Assembly: GCF_014534655.1 (NCBI RefSeq)
Contig: NZ_JACVVD010000003.1
Span: 1-64,000, forward strand
DNA: 64,000 nucleotides
Reading direction: 5' to 3'
DNA from: Paenibacillus sedimenti
GTDB lineage: Bacteria > Bacillota > Bacilli > Paenibacillales > NBRC-103111
Shown: in pieces, positions 30,897 through 42,424 of the stretch
Numbering within the stretch: the first letter of the stretch is position 1
Layout of the letters: every line of letters starts with the position of its first letter
Position numbers and translations under genes: made by a program
The notes under the pieces: generated by a model
Told to the model about the DNA's origin: nothing
Seen by the model: the letters and a program-made list of their open reading frames with translations, nothing else
The model's database searches: none

Positions 30897-32192
30897 CTAG
30901 TAAATGATCGTATCCGGATCGTACAGCTCCAGGTTTTGCTTCACTCGCTGCATAAATTGACCGCATATGACCCCGTCTAAGATCCGGTGATCAAGCGAAA
31001 GGCATAGATTGACCATCGATCGGACCGCAATTGCATCGTCCTGAATCACGACAGGTTTGCGGACAATCGATTCGAAGGTGATAATCGCCGCCTGCGGGTA
31101 ATTGATGATGGGATATGAAAGAATCGAACCGAAAGCGCCTGTGTTATTGAAGGTAAACGTACCTCCATGCATATCGGCAAGCGTCAATGTACCGGCTCGC
31201 GCACGCTTAACTAAGGCGTCCAGCTCAATAGCTAATCCGGCGATCGTTTTGTGATCCGCGTTGCGAATCACTGGCGTGACGACTGAATTCTCTGAGCCGA
31301 TTGCGATGGAAAGGTGAATCTCTTTTTTGATGATCATGTTCTCAGAGGCCCAGGTGGAATTCAGCACGGGAAAGTCTTTAATGGCATTAACAATTGCTTT
31401 CACGACAAACGGGGTGAACGTCAGCTGCACGCCTTCTTCGCTTTGGAAGCGGGTTTTCAGCCTTTGCCGCAAGGCGACGAGACGGCTTACATCCGCTTCT
31501 ACCATCAGCCAGGCGTGAGGAATTTCAGTAACGCTCTGCTGCATGCGCGAAGCGATCAGCTTTCGCATAGGGGTAACGGGATGCACCGTGTTTGTTAAAT
31601 TTCGCACTTCAGGAATCGGTGACCTTTGTTCAGAAGCCTTTGCAGGTGTGACAGTCGGTTCATTCTTTGTAGAGGTAACTTCTTGCTTTTCTGCGGGACG
31701 TACCGGAAATGTTTGAGGATGAAGATCAGCTAGATTTTTTACATGGGTTAAAATATCTTTGCGCGTGATTCTGCCGCCCAGCCCGGTTCCTTTCACCTTA
31801 TGCAAGTCCGTCCCATGTTCTTTCGCAAGACGGAGAACGGCTGGTGAGTAGCGGGAGCTATGCTCGCCTGATGCGGTTTCCTTGCTTTCAACACCTACCG
31901 GAACATCCGAATCTCCTGCTCGTAGTTCATCGCCCCCTCGGATGATGCAAATCGGAGCGCCGACGTCGGCACTTTCTCCTTCTTGCACGATGATATGAAC
32001 CAATTTGCCTTCCAGCGGCGAGGGCATTTCCACATTCACTTTATCCGTCAACAGCTCGCATAAGCCTTCATATTCGCGCACGTAATCGCCCGGCTGCTTC
32101 AACCATTTGCCAATGATCGCCGAAACGAGGCTTTCGGCCAAATGCGGTACAATCACCTCAGTACCTCGCTCCTCGTTTTGCCTCATGTCCAT
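30897..32192 (-). CDS. bkdB: Branched-chain 2-oxoacid dehydrogenase E2 (dihydrolipoamide acyltransferase)
   Basis: 431 residues. The lipoyl domain has the acceptor Lys in LLTDKVNVEMPSPLEG. A Ser/Thr/Glu-rich linker is followed by the E1/E3-binding domain (SPAVLRLAKEHGTDLHKVKGTGLGGRITRKD) and, after a second linker, the acyltransferase core with SLDHRILDGVICGQFM, where His and Asp are catalytic. It transfers the acyl group to CoA. An E3 gene is not in this operon, so E3 must come from elsewhere. Confidence 0.94.
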   Translation of the reverse strand: MDMRQNEERGTEVIVPHLAESLVSAIIGKWLKQPGDYVREYEGLCELLTDKVNVEMPSPLEGKLVHIIVQEGESADVGAPICIIRGGDELRAGDSDVPVGVESKETASGEHSSRYSPAVLRLAKEHGTDLHKVKGTGLGGRITRKDILTHVKNLADLHPQTFPVRPAEKQEVTSTKNEPTVTPAKASEQRSPIPEVRNLTNTVHPVTPMRKLIASRMQQSVTEIPHAWLMVEADVSRLVALRQRLKTRFQSEEGVQLTFTPFVVKAIVNAIKDFPVLNSTWASENMIIKKEIHLSIAIGSENSVVTPVIRNADHKTIAGLAIELDALVKRARAGTLTLADMHGGTFTFNNTGAFGSILSYPIINYPQAAIITFESIVRKPVVIQDDAIAVRSMVNLCLSLDHRILDGVICGQFMQRVKQNLELYDPDTIIY

Positions 32193-32222
32193 CCTCCCCC
32201 GCTCGGACTTATGAACTCACAA

Positions 32223-33203
32223 CTATAGCTCCGCTAATCGGCGCATAGCCTCCTTGACCATATCGACATTGGGCATATAAAATTTTTCGATGGTAGGCGC
32301 CATGGCAACCGGAGGAATATCGGGAGGGCAGCATCTCATAATCGGAGCATCCAATTCATATAAAAGTTCTTCGGCAATGATAGCCGATATTTCAGCGCCG
32401 ATGCCTCCCGTCTTGTTGTCCTCATGGAAAATGAGGATTTTCCCGGTTTTCGCGGCAGCCTCGCAAATCGCCGGTTTATCCAGCGGATGCAGAGTCCGCA
32501 AATCAAGCACGTGTGCGCTGATCCCTTCGCTTTCAAGTTCAATGGCTGCTCTGAGCGCGTAATGAACCGCCATACCATAGGTGATGACTGTAATATCTTC
32601 GCCTTCACGCTTGACCTCTGCCTTACCGATGGGGACGATAAAATCTTCGTCAGGCACTTCGTCGGAGACGGAGAGATAGCATTTCTTATGCTCAAAGTAA
32701 AGGACGGGATCTTCGTCTCGAACTGCCGCTTTCAGCAAGCCTTTAGCATCGTAAGCGGTGGACGGGGCGACGATTTTGAGTCCCGGCGTGCCGAAAAAGA
32801 CCGATTCCGGGCACTGCGAATGGTACAGCCCGCCGCCTCCAGTCGCTCCATATGGAGCGCGGATTACGATCGGGCAGTTCCAGTCGTTATTCGAGCGGTA
32901 ACGAATTTTCGCCGCTTCGCTGATGATTTGGTTCGTTGCCGGGAATATAAAATCGGCAAACTGAATTTCCGCGATCGGCCGCATGCCGACCATGGCGGCT
33001 CCAATGGCCACGCCGACGATCGCAGATTCGGAGAGCGGCGTATCGAGTACGCGCAGCTCGCCGAATCTGTCGCGCATGCCTTTGGTCGCGTTCAACACGC
33101 CGCCCTTGCCGATATCCTCGCCAAGCACAAAAACACGCTCATCCCGCTCCATTTCCTCGCTCATTGCAGAGCGGATGGCTTCCAAGTAGGTGATGATCCC
33201 CAT
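32223..33203 (-). CDS. bkdAB: Branched-chain 2-oxoacid dehydrogenase E1 beta
   Basis: 326 residues from the ATG ending at 33203 (MGIITYLEAIRSAMSEEM). The TPP-binding half contains VFVLGEDIGKGGVLNATKGM and the partner sequences GMRPIAEIQFADFIFPATNQI. The C-terminal domain starts at DITVITYGMAVHYAL. It decarboxylates branched-chain 2-oxoacids together with E1 alpha. Its start is adjacent to the E1-alpha stop, so the two are probably translationally coupled. Confidence 0.94.
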   Translation of the reverse strand: MGIITYLEAIRSAMSEEMERDERVFVLGEDIGKGGVLNATKGMRDRFGELRVLDTPLSESAIVGVAIGAAMVGMRPIAEIQFADFIFPATNQIISEAAKIRYRSNNDWNCPIVIRAPYGATGGGGLYHSQCPESVFFGTPGLKIVAPSTAYDAKGLLKAAVRDEDPVLYFEHKKCYLSVSDEVPDEDFIVPIGKAEVKREGEDITVITYGMAVHYALRAAIELESEGISAHVLDLRTLHPLDKPAICEAAAKTGKILIFHEDNKTGGIGAEISAIIAEELLYELDAPIMRCCPPDIPPVAMAPTIEKFYMPNVDMVKEAMRRLAEL

Positions 33204-33204
33204 C

Positions 33205-34221
33205 TTAATCATCACCCCCTTCATCTTCATCTGCATATACGTATCTCAATGCATCTTCCGGGGCTGGATAAGGGGCTCTATCCGCATATTTCGTCGCTTC
33301 ATTCACTTCATGCATAATGGTTTCATGCACGGTGCGATCCATTTCTTCGTTCAAGATGCCGCAATCGAACAAATATCGGCGAAAGCTTTCGATGCCGTCC
33401 TGCTCCTTATGGTATTCCACCTCTTCTTTCGTCCGGTACAGCATGTCGTCATCAGCGGTGGAATGAGGAGGAATGCGGTACATCATCGCTTCGATCAAAG
33501 TCGGACCGGCGCCCCGAATCGCGCGTTCTCTGGCCTCTTTCACTGCACGGTAAACCTCCAGAGCGTCGTTGCCATCCACGCGGACGCCAGTAAAACCGTA
33601 TCCGGCTGCACGATCGACAACCCGTCCTGCCACTTGCCGATGAGCCGGGATGGAAATCGCATACTGGTTATTCTCACACATGAAGATAACCGGCAGCTTG
33701 AAAACACCGGCGAAATTGAACCCTTCATGCACATCGCCCTGGTTGCTGGATCCTTCGCCGAAGGTGACAAAAGCGACGCGTTCTTCTTTTTTCATCAAAG
33801 ACGTCAGTCCAATCCCGACGGCGTGCAGAACCTGGGTAGCCACCGGACTCGATCCCGAGACGATGTGATGCTTCTTATAGCCAAAATGCCCGGGCATTTG
33901 TCTGCCGCCGTTAATATCATCCGCTTTAAAAAACGCGGCAAGCATCAGCTCCTGCACGGTCATCCCGACCGAGAGAACGAATGCATAATCCCGGTAATAC
34001 GGAAGAAAAAAATCATGCTGTTTTTCAAGCGCAAACGCTGCACCTACCTGCGCCGCCTCTTGACCGATGCTGGAGATGTGAAAAGAAGTCCGGCCTGAGC
34101 GTTGAAGCAGCGTAACGCGTTCGTCGAATTTCCTCGCCGTCAGCATGCAAGTATACATGTTCAGCAATTGATCATTCGAAAGACCAAGCTGCCGATGCTT
34201 GGGGACTTGCTGAAAGGACAT
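33205..34221 (-). CDS. bkdAA: Branched-chain 2-oxoacid dehydrogenase E1 alpha
   Basis: 338 residues from the ATG ending at 34221 (MSFQQVPKHRQ), which has GAGGAGGG upstream; a longer frame to 34305 overlaps icmF and lacks an SD. TPP-binding GEGSSNQGDVHEGFNFAGVF, FMCENNQYAISIP and the phosphorylation-loop-like RIPPHSTADDDMLYR are all present. It forms the E1 heterotetramer with the downstream beta subunit. Confidence 0.94.
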   Translation of the reverse strand: MSFQQVPKHRQLGLSNDQLLNMYTCMLTARKFDERVTLLQRSGRTSFHISSIGQEAAQVGAAFALEKQHDFFLPYYRDYAFVLSVGMTVQELMLAAFFKADDINGGRQMPGHFGYKKHHIVSGSSPVATQVLHAVGIGLTSLMKKEERVAFVTFGEGSSNQGDVHEGFNFAGVFKLPVIFMCENNQYAISIPAHRQVAGRVVDRAAGYGFTGVRVDGNDALEVYRAVKEARERAIRGAGPTLIEAMMYRIPPHSTADDDMLYRTKEEVEYHKEQDGIESFRRYLFDCGILNEEMDRTVHETIMHEVNEATKYADRAPYPAPEDALRYVYADEDEGGDD

Positions 34222-34261
34222 GGAATCCCTCCTCTGCCGGTTCATTGCATGGATTGACAAG

Positions 34262-37200
34262 CTACATGTTCCGGCGATATTGACCGCCAACCTCATAGAG
34301 GGCATGCGTGATCTGCCCTAGACTTGCTACTTTGACCGTTTCCATCAGCTCGGCAAATATGTTGCCCCCCTCCAAGGCTGCCAGCTGAAGTTTGGCTAAA
34401 GCGGGAGGCGCTTCAGCCTGATTTTTCGTGTGGAACTCCACTAGGTTCTTAATTTGCTGCTCTTTTTCTTGAGGAGTTGCCCGAGCCAAAGGAATATCCA
34501 AATCATCGCCTGTAGGCGGATCCGGACGACGGAAAGTATTCACCCCGATGACGGGCAGTTCGCCGTTATGCTTTTTCATTTCATACAGCATCGATTCATC
34601 CTGGATTTTACCTCTTTGGTACTGGGATTCCATGGCTCCGAGCACGCCGCCTCTCTCACTTATGCGTTCCAGCTCCAGTAATACCGCTTCCTCTACGAGA
34701 TCGGTCAGTTCCTCAATGATGAACGAACCCTGCAGCATGTTCTCGTTTTTGACAAAGCCAAGCTCTTTCGTGATGATCAACTGAATCGCCATCGCCCGGC
34801 GAACCGATTCCTCCGTAGGCGTCGTTATCGCCTCATCATAAGAATTCGTGTGGAGCGAGTTGCAGTTGTCCAGAATCGCCATGAGCGCCTGAAGCGTAGT
34901 GCGAATATCGTTAAAATCGATTTCCTGCGCATGCAGGGAACGCCCTGACGTTTGGATATGATATTTCAGCTTTTGGCTTCGCTCATTGGCCTTATATTTG
35001 TTCTTCATGACGATGGCCCAAATTCTCCGCGCCACGCGCCCGATCACCGTATATTCCGGGTCAAGCCCATTGCTGAAAAAGAAAGATAGGTTCGGAGCAA
35101 AATCATCGATCGCCATGCCTCGGGACAAATAATATTCGACGTAGGTAAAACCGTTAGACAGCGTGAAAGCCAACTGGGATATCGGGTTTGCTCCTGCCTC
35201 CGCGATATGATAGCCAGAGATGGAGACCGAGTAATAATTACGAACCTCATGATCGATAAAATACTGCTGGATATCGCCCATCATCCGCAGCGCAAATTCC
35301 GTGGAGAAGATGCAGGTATTTTGGCCCTGATCTTCTTTCAAAATATCGGCTTGAACTGTCCCTCTCACCGATCGCAGTGTTTCTCTGCGGACACTCGCCG
35401 CCTCCTCAGATGTTGGTGATCTTCCTTGCGCATGACGAAATTTCTCCAGCTGCATGTCAATTGCCGTATTCATATACATCGCAAGTATGACGGGTGCTGG
35501 ACCGTTGATGGTCATCGAGACGGACGTCATCGGGTGGCATAGATCGAAGCCGGCATACAGCTTCTTCATATCGTTCAGCGTACAAATGCTGACGCCGCTT
35601 TCCCCGATTTTCCCATAGATGTCCAGTCGATAATCCGGATTCTCTCCATATAAAGTGACGGAATCGAAGGCAGTGCTCAGACGTTTAGCCGGATCGTTTT
35701 GTGATAAATAGTGAAACCGCAGGTTGGTTCTCTCCGGCGTTCCCTCACCGGCGAACTGCCGTTTGGGATCTTCTGCCGTACGTTTGAACGGGAAGACGCC
35801 TGCCGTATAGGGGAACTCTCCAGGGACATTTTCGTGGCATATCCAGCGAAGCAGGTCACCCCAATCGCGGAATTTGGGCAGGCTCACCTTGGGAATGCTC
35901 AGCCCTGATAAGCTTTGCGTTGTAAGCTCTGTCACAATGTCTTTGTCACGGACCCTAGAGGTGTGGGTGTCTCCGGTATATTGACGCTGTATCTCCGGCC
36001 ATCTGGATAACAGTTCTTTCGTTTTCTTGTGCATATTGTTCTCAATGGTTTCCTTCAGTTTGCTCATAGCTATTAGACTTTCTTCAGATCCAGCGTGCTG
36101 CTGCAAGACCTTTATCGCTCCGTCGATCCGGTAGCTGCTGCTTGCCAGTTCGGCTTCACGGGTTACGAAAGCCCGATAGTCACGGACCGTTTGAGCAATT
36201 TCTCCCAAATAGCGAATACGGTCATTCGGGATAATCGCGTGCTTCGAAGCGGCTTTTCGATCAGATGAAAAGCTTGGCGTTGGCCACTGCAGCGAGCATT
36301 TGCGGTTCATCGTATCGATCAGTGCATGGAACAACGCATGAACACCTGCATCGTTAAACTGACTGGCCATCGTTCCGTATACGGGCATCGTTTCATAATC
36401 TTGGTCAAACAAACCGTGATTTCTTTGGTATTGTTTCTTCACGTCGCGAAGCGCATCCAGCGAGCCTTTCCGGTCAAATTTATTGATCGCGATCAGATCA
36501 GCGTCGTCGAGCATATCAATTTTCTCCAGTTGAGAAGGTGCACCGAACTCACTGGTCATCACATACAGAAAGACGTCGGAAATTGCGGTAATTTGGTGAT
36601 CCCCTTGCCCTATCCCGCTTGTTTCCACCATGATCAGATCAAAGCCGGCAGCCTTAACAACCTGAATCACATCCCGAATGGCGTTAGATAGCTCATGACC
36701 TGATCCGCGAGTGGCGAGACTTCGCATATACACCCTGTCGGAATGAACGGCGTTCATCCGTATGCGATCCCCGAGCAGTGCGCCGCCGGTCCGCCTCTTC
36801 GTAGGATCGACGGATAGGATGGCGATAGATTTGTCGGGAAATTGCCGAAGGAACCGTCGGACCAATTCATCGGTCAGAGAACTTTTGCCGGCTCCGCCTG
36901 TTCCCGTTACCCCGACGACCGGACAGCTTGAGGCCATGGCTTGAATATGTTGTAAGGCATCGAACGTCTGGTCGGAGTCAGGCAGCCTGCCCTCGCTCCT
37001 ATTTTCAGCAGCCGTAATAAACTGCGCAATACTCCGCTGATCTTGACGCAAACAAGCATGGGGATCGAGATTAGCATCAGACACCGTGCTGTAATCGCAC
37101 TCCCGCATCATGACATTGATCATGCCTTGCAGGCCTAATTCCCTGCCATCGTCAGGAGTAAAGATGCGGGCTACGCCGTATTCATGCAGCTTTTTGATCT

Positions 37201-37528
37201 CTGACGGCAGAATGACGCCACCGCCACCGCCGTAAACCCGAATATGCGAAGCCCCGTTCTCCCTCAAGGCATCAAGCATGAATGTGAAATATTCCATATG
37301 CCCGCCTTGATAGGAGGAGATAGCAATACCCTGAACATCTTCTTGAATCGCAGCCCTAACAACTTCATCCACGGATCGGTTGTGCCCGAGATGAATGACC
37401 TCGGCACCGCTCGCCTGAAGCATACGCCGCATCATATTGATGGATACATCGTGGCCGTCAAATAAAGCGGAAGCGGTAACAAATCTCACTTTATGCGTCG
37501 AACGATACCTGGTATCCGATCCCATCAT
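34262..37528 (-). CDS. icmF: Fused isobutyryl-CoA mutase / G-protein chaperone IcmF
   Basis: 1088 residues in the IcmF order. The N-terminal B12-binding domain has DGHD (24-27, the lower axial His motif) and the YGGGGGV loop. The MeaI-type GTPase domain has P-loop [12 protein letters not shown] (206-217), the switch region with [20 protein letters not shown], and NKFD for guanine. A linker leads to the C-terminal mutase TIM barrel (about 560-1088) with [17 protein letters not shown]. It interconverts isobutyryl- and n-butyryl-CoA, and in some members isovaleryl- and pivalyl-CoA. Location next to bkd genes fits valine/leucine catabolism. A weak terminator-like hairpin lies upstream at 37597. 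Confidence 0.95.
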   Translation of the reverse strand: MMGSDTRYRSTHKVRFVTASALFDGHDVSINMMRRMLQASGAEVIHLGHNRSVDEVVRAAIQEDVQGIAISSYQGGHMEYFTFMLDALRENGASHIRVYGGGGGVILPSEIKKLHEYGVARIFTPDDGRELGLQGMINVMMRECDYSTVSDANLDPHACLRQDQRSIAQFITAAENRSEGRLPDSDQTFDALQHIQAMASSCPVVGVTGTGGAGKSSLTDELVRRFLRQFPDKSIAILSVDPTKRRTGGALLGDRIRMNAVHSDRVYMRSLATRGSGHELSNAIRDVIQVVKAAGFDLIMVETSGIGQGDHQITAISDVFLYVMTSEFGAPSQLEKIDMLDDADLIAINKFDRKGSLDALRDVKKQYQRNHGLFDQDYETMPVYGTMASQFNDAGVHALFHALIDTMNRKCSLQWPTPSFSSDRKAASKHAIIPNDRIRYLGEIAQTVRDYRAFVTREAELASSSYRIDGAIKVLQQHAGSEESLIAMSKLKETIENNMHKKTKELLSRWPEIQRQYTGDTHTSRVRDKDIVTELTTQSLSGLSIPKVSLPKFRDWGDLLRWICHENVPGEFPYTAGVFPFKRTAEDPKRQFAGEGTPERTNLRFHYLSQNDPAKRLSTAFDSVTLYGENPDYRLDIYGKIGESGVSICTLNDMKKLYAGFDLCHPMTSVSMTINGPAPVILAMYMNTAIDMQLEKFRHAQGRSPTSEEAASVRRETLRSVRGTVQADILKEDQGQNTCIFSTEFALRMMGDIQQYFIDHEVRNYYSVSISGYHIAEAGANPISQLAFTLSNGFTYVEYYLSRGMAIDDFAPNLSFFFSNGLDPEYTVIGRVARRIWAIVMKNKYKANERSQKLKYHIQTSGRSLHAQEIDFNDIRTTLQALMAILDNCNSLHTNSYDEAITTPTEESVRRAMAIQLIITKELGFVKNENMLQGSFIIEELTDLVEEAVLLELERISERGGVLGAMESQYQRGKIQDESMLYEMKKHNGELPVIGVNTFRRPDPPTGDDLDIPLARATPQEKEQQIKNLVEFHTKNQAEAPPALAKLQLAALEGGNIFAELMETVKVASLGQITHALYEVGGQYRRNM

Positions 37529-37596
37529 GACTCTTCCCTTTCGCTCTCAGTCTGGCAGTTAATCAACCACCGGTTAACATGTATGCAGACAGTAAA

Positions 37597-37630
37597 AGCC
37601 CCTACTGACACGACTGCATCAGCGAGGCCT
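37597..37630 (-). terminator. Possible internal attenuator before icmF
   Basis: On the minus strand an imperfect stem (AGGCCTCGCTGA against TCAGTAGGGGCT, with two mismatches and two wobbles) is followed by TTTT, within the 183-bp gap between prpB and icmF. It may reduce expression of downstream genes, but the stem is weak. Confidence 0.35.
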
Positions 37631-37711
37631 TTTCTCGACATTTGGGACTGATTTGCAATGGCTATACCATCACAAGGACTGCATACGGAATTTGATGATC
37701 TAGGTGGCCTC

Positions 37712-38620
37712 TTAGTCTGGTTCAGGTAAAATGGTTTTAGCTATTCTTCCATCCAACGCTTCGTAATCGTAATACCGGATAGTATCGTACAACTCTTTCC
37801 GCGTTTGCATTTGACTGAGCATCCCCATCTGTGTTCCGGAGTGACGAATCTCGTTGAACACTTGTTCATACGCCTTGGCAGCAACACGCAGCGATGTTAC
37901 CGGATAGAGCACCATCCGGTAGCCCCAACTCTCGAATTGCTCTGCCGTGTAGTAGGGCGTCCTCCCGAATTCTGTCATGTTGGCAAGCAGCGGGACGCGG
38001 ATTTCCCGGCTAAAACGCTGAAATTCTTCTTCGCTTTCGAGAGCTTCCGGAAAAATACCATCCGCTCCTGCGGCTGCATAATGCTTGGCACGCTCGATAG
38101 CTGCGTCGATGCCTTCGACGCTCTTGGCATCCGTTCGGGCCAGAATAAATAGAGTAGGACAGATTTCTTTAATTGTGCGAATTTTTTGCACCATATCCTG
38201 TGGTGAAATAAGCTTTTTGCCGTTCAAATGTCCGCATTTTTTCGGCAATTCCTGATCTTCGATCTGGACGGCTGCAACTTTGGCTTCCACCATTTCCTTT
38301 ACCGTCCGGGCTACGTTCAGAATGCCGCCGAAACCGGTATCGATATCGACCAGCAGCGGGAGGCCTGATGCGCGAATCAGCTCACGTGCGCGTTCCGCCA
38401 CCTCATTCGAATATATCAAGCCCAGATCAGGCCATCCTCTACTAGCAGTATACGCAGCTCCGGATAGATAAATGGCTTTAAAATCGCACTGCTTGGCAAT
38501 TCTTGCCGCCATGCCATCGTGGGTGCCGGGTATTTGGACTATGGGACCTGTCTCTATTAGCTTCCTGAATTCGTTCGCCAGTTGCTTTTGGTCCGGCTCC
38601 TCTTCAATTAACCAGCTCAT
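37712..38620 (-). CDS. prpB: Methylisocitrate lyase
   Basis: 302 residues from the ATG ending at 38620 (MSWLIEEEP), chosen for GGAGG five bases upstream. The ICL/PEP mutase fold contains LLVDIDTGFGG (metal-binding Asp), IEDQELPKKCGHLNGKKL with the catalytic KKCGH, and ILARTDA. It splits 2-methylisocitrate into pyruvate and succinate, the last step of the methylcitrate cycle. It follows prpD by about 40 bp. Confidence 0.95.
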   Translation of the reverse strand: MSWLIEEEPDQKQLANEFRKLIETGPIVQIPGTHDGMAARIAKQCDFKAIYLSGAAYTASRGWPDLGLIYSNEVAERARELIRASGLPLLVDIDTGFGGILNVARTVKEMVEAKVAAVQIEDQELPKKCGHLNGKKLISPQDMVQKIRTIKEICPTLFILARTDAKSVEGIDAAIERAKHYAAAGADGIFPEALESEEEFQRFSREIRVPLLANMTEFGRTPYYTAEQFESWGYRMVLYPVTSLRVAAKAYEQVFNEIRHSGTQMGMLSQMQTRKELYDTIRYYDYEALDGRIAKTILPEPD

Positions 38621-38660
38621 GAGAACCTCCAGCTCCAGTCTGATTTGAAATAACCATCGG

Positions 38661-40115
38661 TCAAATGACGAGATGAGACATGAACTCATGGACAGGCGTT
38701 CGAGTGAGTCGCTCGTAATCCATTGAGAGTTTAAGAATTTCAGATGCCTTGTTCCGTGGGAACCGGGTTAACAAGTTGGCTTCATACTTCTGTACCACTT
38801 TAGGCAAACCTTCATCACGGCGTCTGCGGTGTCCAACCGGATATTCGCGAACCGCTTTGTCCGTCTTCGTTCCATCCTTGAAATAAATTTGAATGCTGTT
38901 TGCAATAGATCGTTTCTCCGGATCCAGATAGTCTTGGCTGAACTGTTCATCCTCTACGACGACCATTTTCTCCCTAAGCGCGTCAATTCTAGGATCCATT
39001 GCTACTTCGTCTTCATAGTGTTCGGCTATTAACGTTCCAAAGATCAACCCGATCGCTACCATGTACTGCAGGCAATGATCCCGATCTGCCGGGTTATGCA
39101 GAGGGCCTTTTTTATCGATGATCCGAATGGCGGATTGATGGGTGGTGAGTTTGATTTCACGAATTTCATCAAGCCTGTTTTTCACTTCAGGATATAGCTC
39201 TAAAGCGCATTCAACCGCAGTCTGAGCGTGAAACTCAGCAGGAAATGAGATTTTAAACAATATGTTTTCCATCACATATGAACCGAAAGGACGCCCTAAT
39301 GTCAGCTCTCTCCCTTTGAGTAAAACATCCTGAAATCCCCAGTTTTTCGCAGATAATGCTGATGCATAACCCATCTCACCACCGACAGCCATTAGCGCCA
39401 ATCGAACTGCGCGACTCGTTGCATCTCCAGCAGCCCATGATTTGCGCGAACCCGTATTAGGGGCGTGGCGGTAGGTTCTTAAACTGGCACCGTCTATCCA
39501 AGCATTGGACAGCGCATTATGCAGCTCCTCTTGGCTTCCGCCTAACATCGCCGTGACGATAGCTGTCGAAGCAATCTTCACGAAATGAACATGATCCAGT
39601 CCCACGCGGTTTAAACTGTTCTCCAGAGCAAGTACGCCCTGTATCTCATGTGCTTTGATCGTCATCGTCAGCACATCTTTCATGGATAGCGGATCCTTCC
39701 CTTCCGAAACCCGTCTGCGGCTTATATAATCGGCGGTGGCCAGAATACTTCCCAGATTATCGGATGGATGCCCCCATTCGGCAGCGAGCCACGTGTCGTT
39801 ATAATCCAGCCAGCGAATCATACATCCGATATTAAATGCAGCTTGAACAGGATCGAGTTCAAATTGCGTTCCGGGCACACGGGCTCCTCCGGGCAAAACT
39901 GCGCCTGGAACGATCGGGCCCAAATGTTTGGTGCATTCCGGGAACCGCAATGCAAGGAGTCCTGTTCCAATGGAGTCGATGAGCACATGCTGGGCAATGC
40001 GATAAGCCTCTTCGCTTTCAATTTCGTAATTTAGCGTATAGTCCGCGATATCTAGAATGAGCTGATCGAATTTCATTGCCGGAGTTTGTGAAAATCCGCT
40101 CCTGCTGCTGCTCAT
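38661..40115 (-). CDS. prpD: 2-methylcitrate dehydratase
   Basis: 484 residues, MmgE/PrpD family, normal length. Matching segments are [79 protein letters not shown] and [15 protein letters not shown]. It dehydrates 2-methylcitrate. The ATG overlaps the citrate synthase stop (ATGA); an internal ATG (MKFDQL) 14 codons later is an alternative. Confidence 0.95.
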   Translation of the reverse strand: MSSSRSGFSQTPAMKFDQLILDIADYTLNYEIESEEAYRIAQHVLIDSIGTGLLALRFPECTKHLGPIVPGAVLPGGARVPGTQFELDPVQAAFNIGCMIRWLDYNDTWLAAEWGHPSDNLGSILATADYISRRRVSEGKDPLSMKDVLTMTIKAHEIQGVLALENSLNRVGLDHVHFVKIASTAIVTAMLGGSQEELHNALSNAWIDGASLRTYRHAPNTGSRKSWAAGDATSRAVRLALMAVGGEMGYASALSAKNWGFQDVLLKGRELTLGRPFGSYVMENILFKISFPAEFHAQTAVECALELYPEVKNRLDEIREIKLTTHQSAIRIIDKKGPLHNPADRDHCLQYMVAIGLIFGTLIAEHYEDEVAMDPRIDALREKMVVVEDEQFSQDYLDPEKRSIANSIQIYFKDGTKTDKAVREYPVGHRRRRDEGLPKVVQKYEANLLTRFPRNKASEILKLSMDYERLTRTPVHEFMSHLVI

Positions 40116-41263
40116 AGACTTCTTCCCTTCGATTCCTGCGACTCATTCAACCCAGGAGGATGCAGATTCCGCGGTCCCGTGTAATGAACGCGTGGTCTGA
40201 ACAGTCGATTGTTATCATGCTGCTCAATGACATGCGCGCTTATCCCGATGGTACGCGCAGCGAGGAATACAGGTGTAAATAATTCGATGGGAATACCCAG
40301 CAAATGATATACCGGAGCTGCGTAATAATCCAGGTTCGGATACAGATTTTTTTCGCGCTTCATTACTTCTTCCCCGACGACGCACATCTGGTAAAGCTCA
40401 GGCTGATTCTTGGCTTTGGTAAGCTTCCAGAGCGCTTCTTTCATGAGAATGGCGCGCGGATCGGCCTTTTTCATGTAAACCCGGTGCCCGAAGCCCATGA
40501 TGCGTTCCTTTTGAGCTAATTTCTTCAACATCAGGGATTCAAGGTTGGCTTCCGAGCCTGCTTCCAAAAGCATCAACATGACCGCCTCATTCGCGCCGCC
40601 ATGTAGTGTTCCTTTAAGTGAGGCGACAGCTCCGGTCAGCGCTCCATATATATCGGATTGCGTCGAAGCGATGACGCGTGCCGCAAAGGTTGAGTTCGGC
40701 ATTTCGTGCTCACTGTACACGATCAGAGATTGGTCAAAAATCGCCTCTTCCAGCTTGTCAGGCACTTTCCCAGTGATCATATACAAGAAATTGGCCGTAT
40801 ACGAAAGCTCCTCGCGCGGTTCGATAAAAGGTTGCTCCATCATCGCTCTGTAGCCGTTCGCCACAATTTGCGGCACCTTGGAGAGCAGCCGGATCGCTTT
40901 GCGCGAGTTGGCTTCTCTGGAACGATCATCCAGCTCAGAATCGAAGCTCGCTATCGCCGAAATGCCCGTTCGTAATACATCCATCATATTTGACTGCTCG
41001 GAAAGAAGTTGAAGAATAGAAAGCACTTGCTGAGGGAATGTGTATTCTGATTTCAGTTTTTGTTCCAATAAATGACGCTGCTCTGAAGTAGGCAGCGCAC
41101 CATCAAGCAGCAGCCCCACGATATCCAGATACGTTACATGATGGGCTAGTTCAATTAAGTCGTAGCCACGTAAGACAATCTCTTCATTTTCCACGTCCAG
41201 ATACGAAATGTCGGTCTCACTGGCAATCACGTTCTCCAGCCCGGGGCGTATCGTTTCGCTCAT
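40112..41263 (-). CDS. mmgD: Citrate / 2-methylcitrate synthase
   Basis: 383 residues, type I citrate synthase fold. Catalytic regions are [13 protein letters not shown] (His), [16 protein letters not shown] (His) and the C-terminal [17 protein letters not shown] with the substrate-binding Arg. Together with prpD and prpB it makes a methylcitrate cycle that removes propionyl-CoA arising from branched-chain and odd-chain breakdown. Overlap with prpD suggests coupling. Confidence 0.94.
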   Translation of the reverse strand: MSETIRPGLENVIASETDISYLDVENEEIVLRGYDLIELAHHVTYLDIVGLLLDGALPTSEQRHLLEQKLKSEYTFPQQVLSILQLLSEQSNMMDVLRTGISAIASFDSELDDRSREANSRKAIRLLSKVPQIVANGYRAMMEQPFIEPREELSYTANFLYMITGKVPDKLEEAIFDQSLIVYSEHEMPNSTFAARVIASTQSDIYGALTGAVASLKGTLHGGANEAVMLMLLEAGSEANLESLMLKKLAQKERIMGFGHRVYMKKADPRAILMKEALWKLTKAKNQPELYQMCVVGEEVMKREKNLYPNLDYYAAPVYHLLGIPIELFTPVFLAARTIGISAHVIEQHDNNRLFRPRVHYTGPRNLHPPGLNESQESKGRSL

Positions 41264-41278
41264 CTTATTCCTCTCCCT

Positions 41279-42424
41279 TCATGAATCGGCTAGAAGCATT
41301 TTGGAAATAACCAGGCGCTGGATTTCGTTCGTCCCTTCATAAATTTGCGTTACCTTTGCATCGCGTAAATAACGTTCTACCGGGAAATCCTTGGTATAGC
41401 CGTAACCGCCAAAAATTTGCACGGCTTCTACCGTCACCTGCACAGCCGTATCACTTGCGAAAAGTTTGGCATAGGCGGATTCCTTGCCATAGGGTAAATT
41501 GCGGCTTTCTCTCCATGCGGCCTGATAGGTCAGAAGTCTGGCCGCTTCAATTTTGGTAGCCATATCTGCGATCTTAAAAGCAATTGCCTGCTGCTGAGCG
41601 ATGGGCTTACCGAACTGTTTGCGCTCTTTCGCATAGGCGATCGAGGCGTCCAGCGCGGCTTGCGCAATGCCCAGCGCTTGTGCGGCTATGCCGTTTCGGC
41701 CTCCGTCAAGACTCCGCATGGCGATGGTGAACCCTTCTCCTTCTTTGCCCAGAAGGTTTTCCGCAGGGACGCGGCAATTGTCAAAAACAATTTCCATCGT
41801 CGGCGACGAACGGATACCCATCTTTCTTTCTTTTTTGCCGAATGAAAAGCCCGGTGTTCCCTTCTCTACGATAAAAGCGCTGCATCCCCGTTGCTTTAGC
41901 TGCGGGTCTGTTAATGCAAAAACAACATAAATTTCCGCTTCTCCCGCATTCGTCACAAAAATTTTGGAACCATGGAGCACATAGCTGTCTCCATCTCGTC
42001 GTGCCATCGTTCTCATCGCTCCGGCGTCTGAGCCTGAACCGCTTTCGGTCAAGCTGTAGGCACCGAGTTTTTTCCCTTCGGCAATCGGGCGCAAGTAAGT
42101 TTGTTTCTGATGTTCCGTACCATACGTATACAGGGACCAGCCGACCAGCGAAGTGTGTACGGAAAGCATAACCCCGGTGGAAGCACACACCCGTGACAGT
42201 TCCTCCAAGACCATCACATACGTGACATAATCGGCACCGAGTCCGCCGTATTGTTCTGGCCACGGGATCCCGGTCAAGCCGAGCTCCCCCATCTTGTCGA
42301 ACAAGACGCGATCGAACCTCTCCTCCTCGTCCCGCTCGGCTGCGGTCGGCAACACCTCATTTTTGGCAAATTCCCGCACCATCCGGCGAATCATTTCCTG
42401 TTCATCCGATAAGGTAAAGTCCAT
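41279..42424 (-). CDS. mmgC: Acyl-CoA dehydrogenase
   Basis: 381 residues from the ATG ending at 42424 ([20 protein letters not shown]), which has GGAGG upstream; the longer frame lacks an SD. FAD/substrate motifs are [17 protein letters not shown] and [15 protein letters not shown]. The catalytic Glu lies in [19 protein letters not shown]. It oxidises acyl-CoA to enoyl-CoA; short branched or butyryl-CoA substrates are likely given the neighbouring bkd and icmF genes. First gene of the operon. Confidence 0.94.
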   Translation of the reverse strand: MDFTLSDEQEMIRRMVREFAKNEVLPTAAERDEEERFDRVLFDKMGELGLTGIPWPEQYGGLGADYVTYVMVLEELSRVCASTGVMLSVHTSLVGWSLYTYGTEHQKQTYLRPIAEGKKLGAYSLTESGSGSDAGAMRTMARRDGDSYVLHGSKIFVTNAGEAEIYVVFALTDPQLKQRGCSAFIVEKGTPGFSFGKKERKMGIRSSPTMEIVFDNCRVPAENLLGKEGEGFTIAMRSLDGGRNGIAAQALGIAQAALDASIAYAKERKQFGKPIAQQQAIAFKIADMATKIEAARLLTYQAAWRESRNLPYGKESAYAKLFASDTAVQVTVEAVQIFGGYGYTKDFPVERYLRDAKVTQIYEGTNEIQRLVISKMLLADS

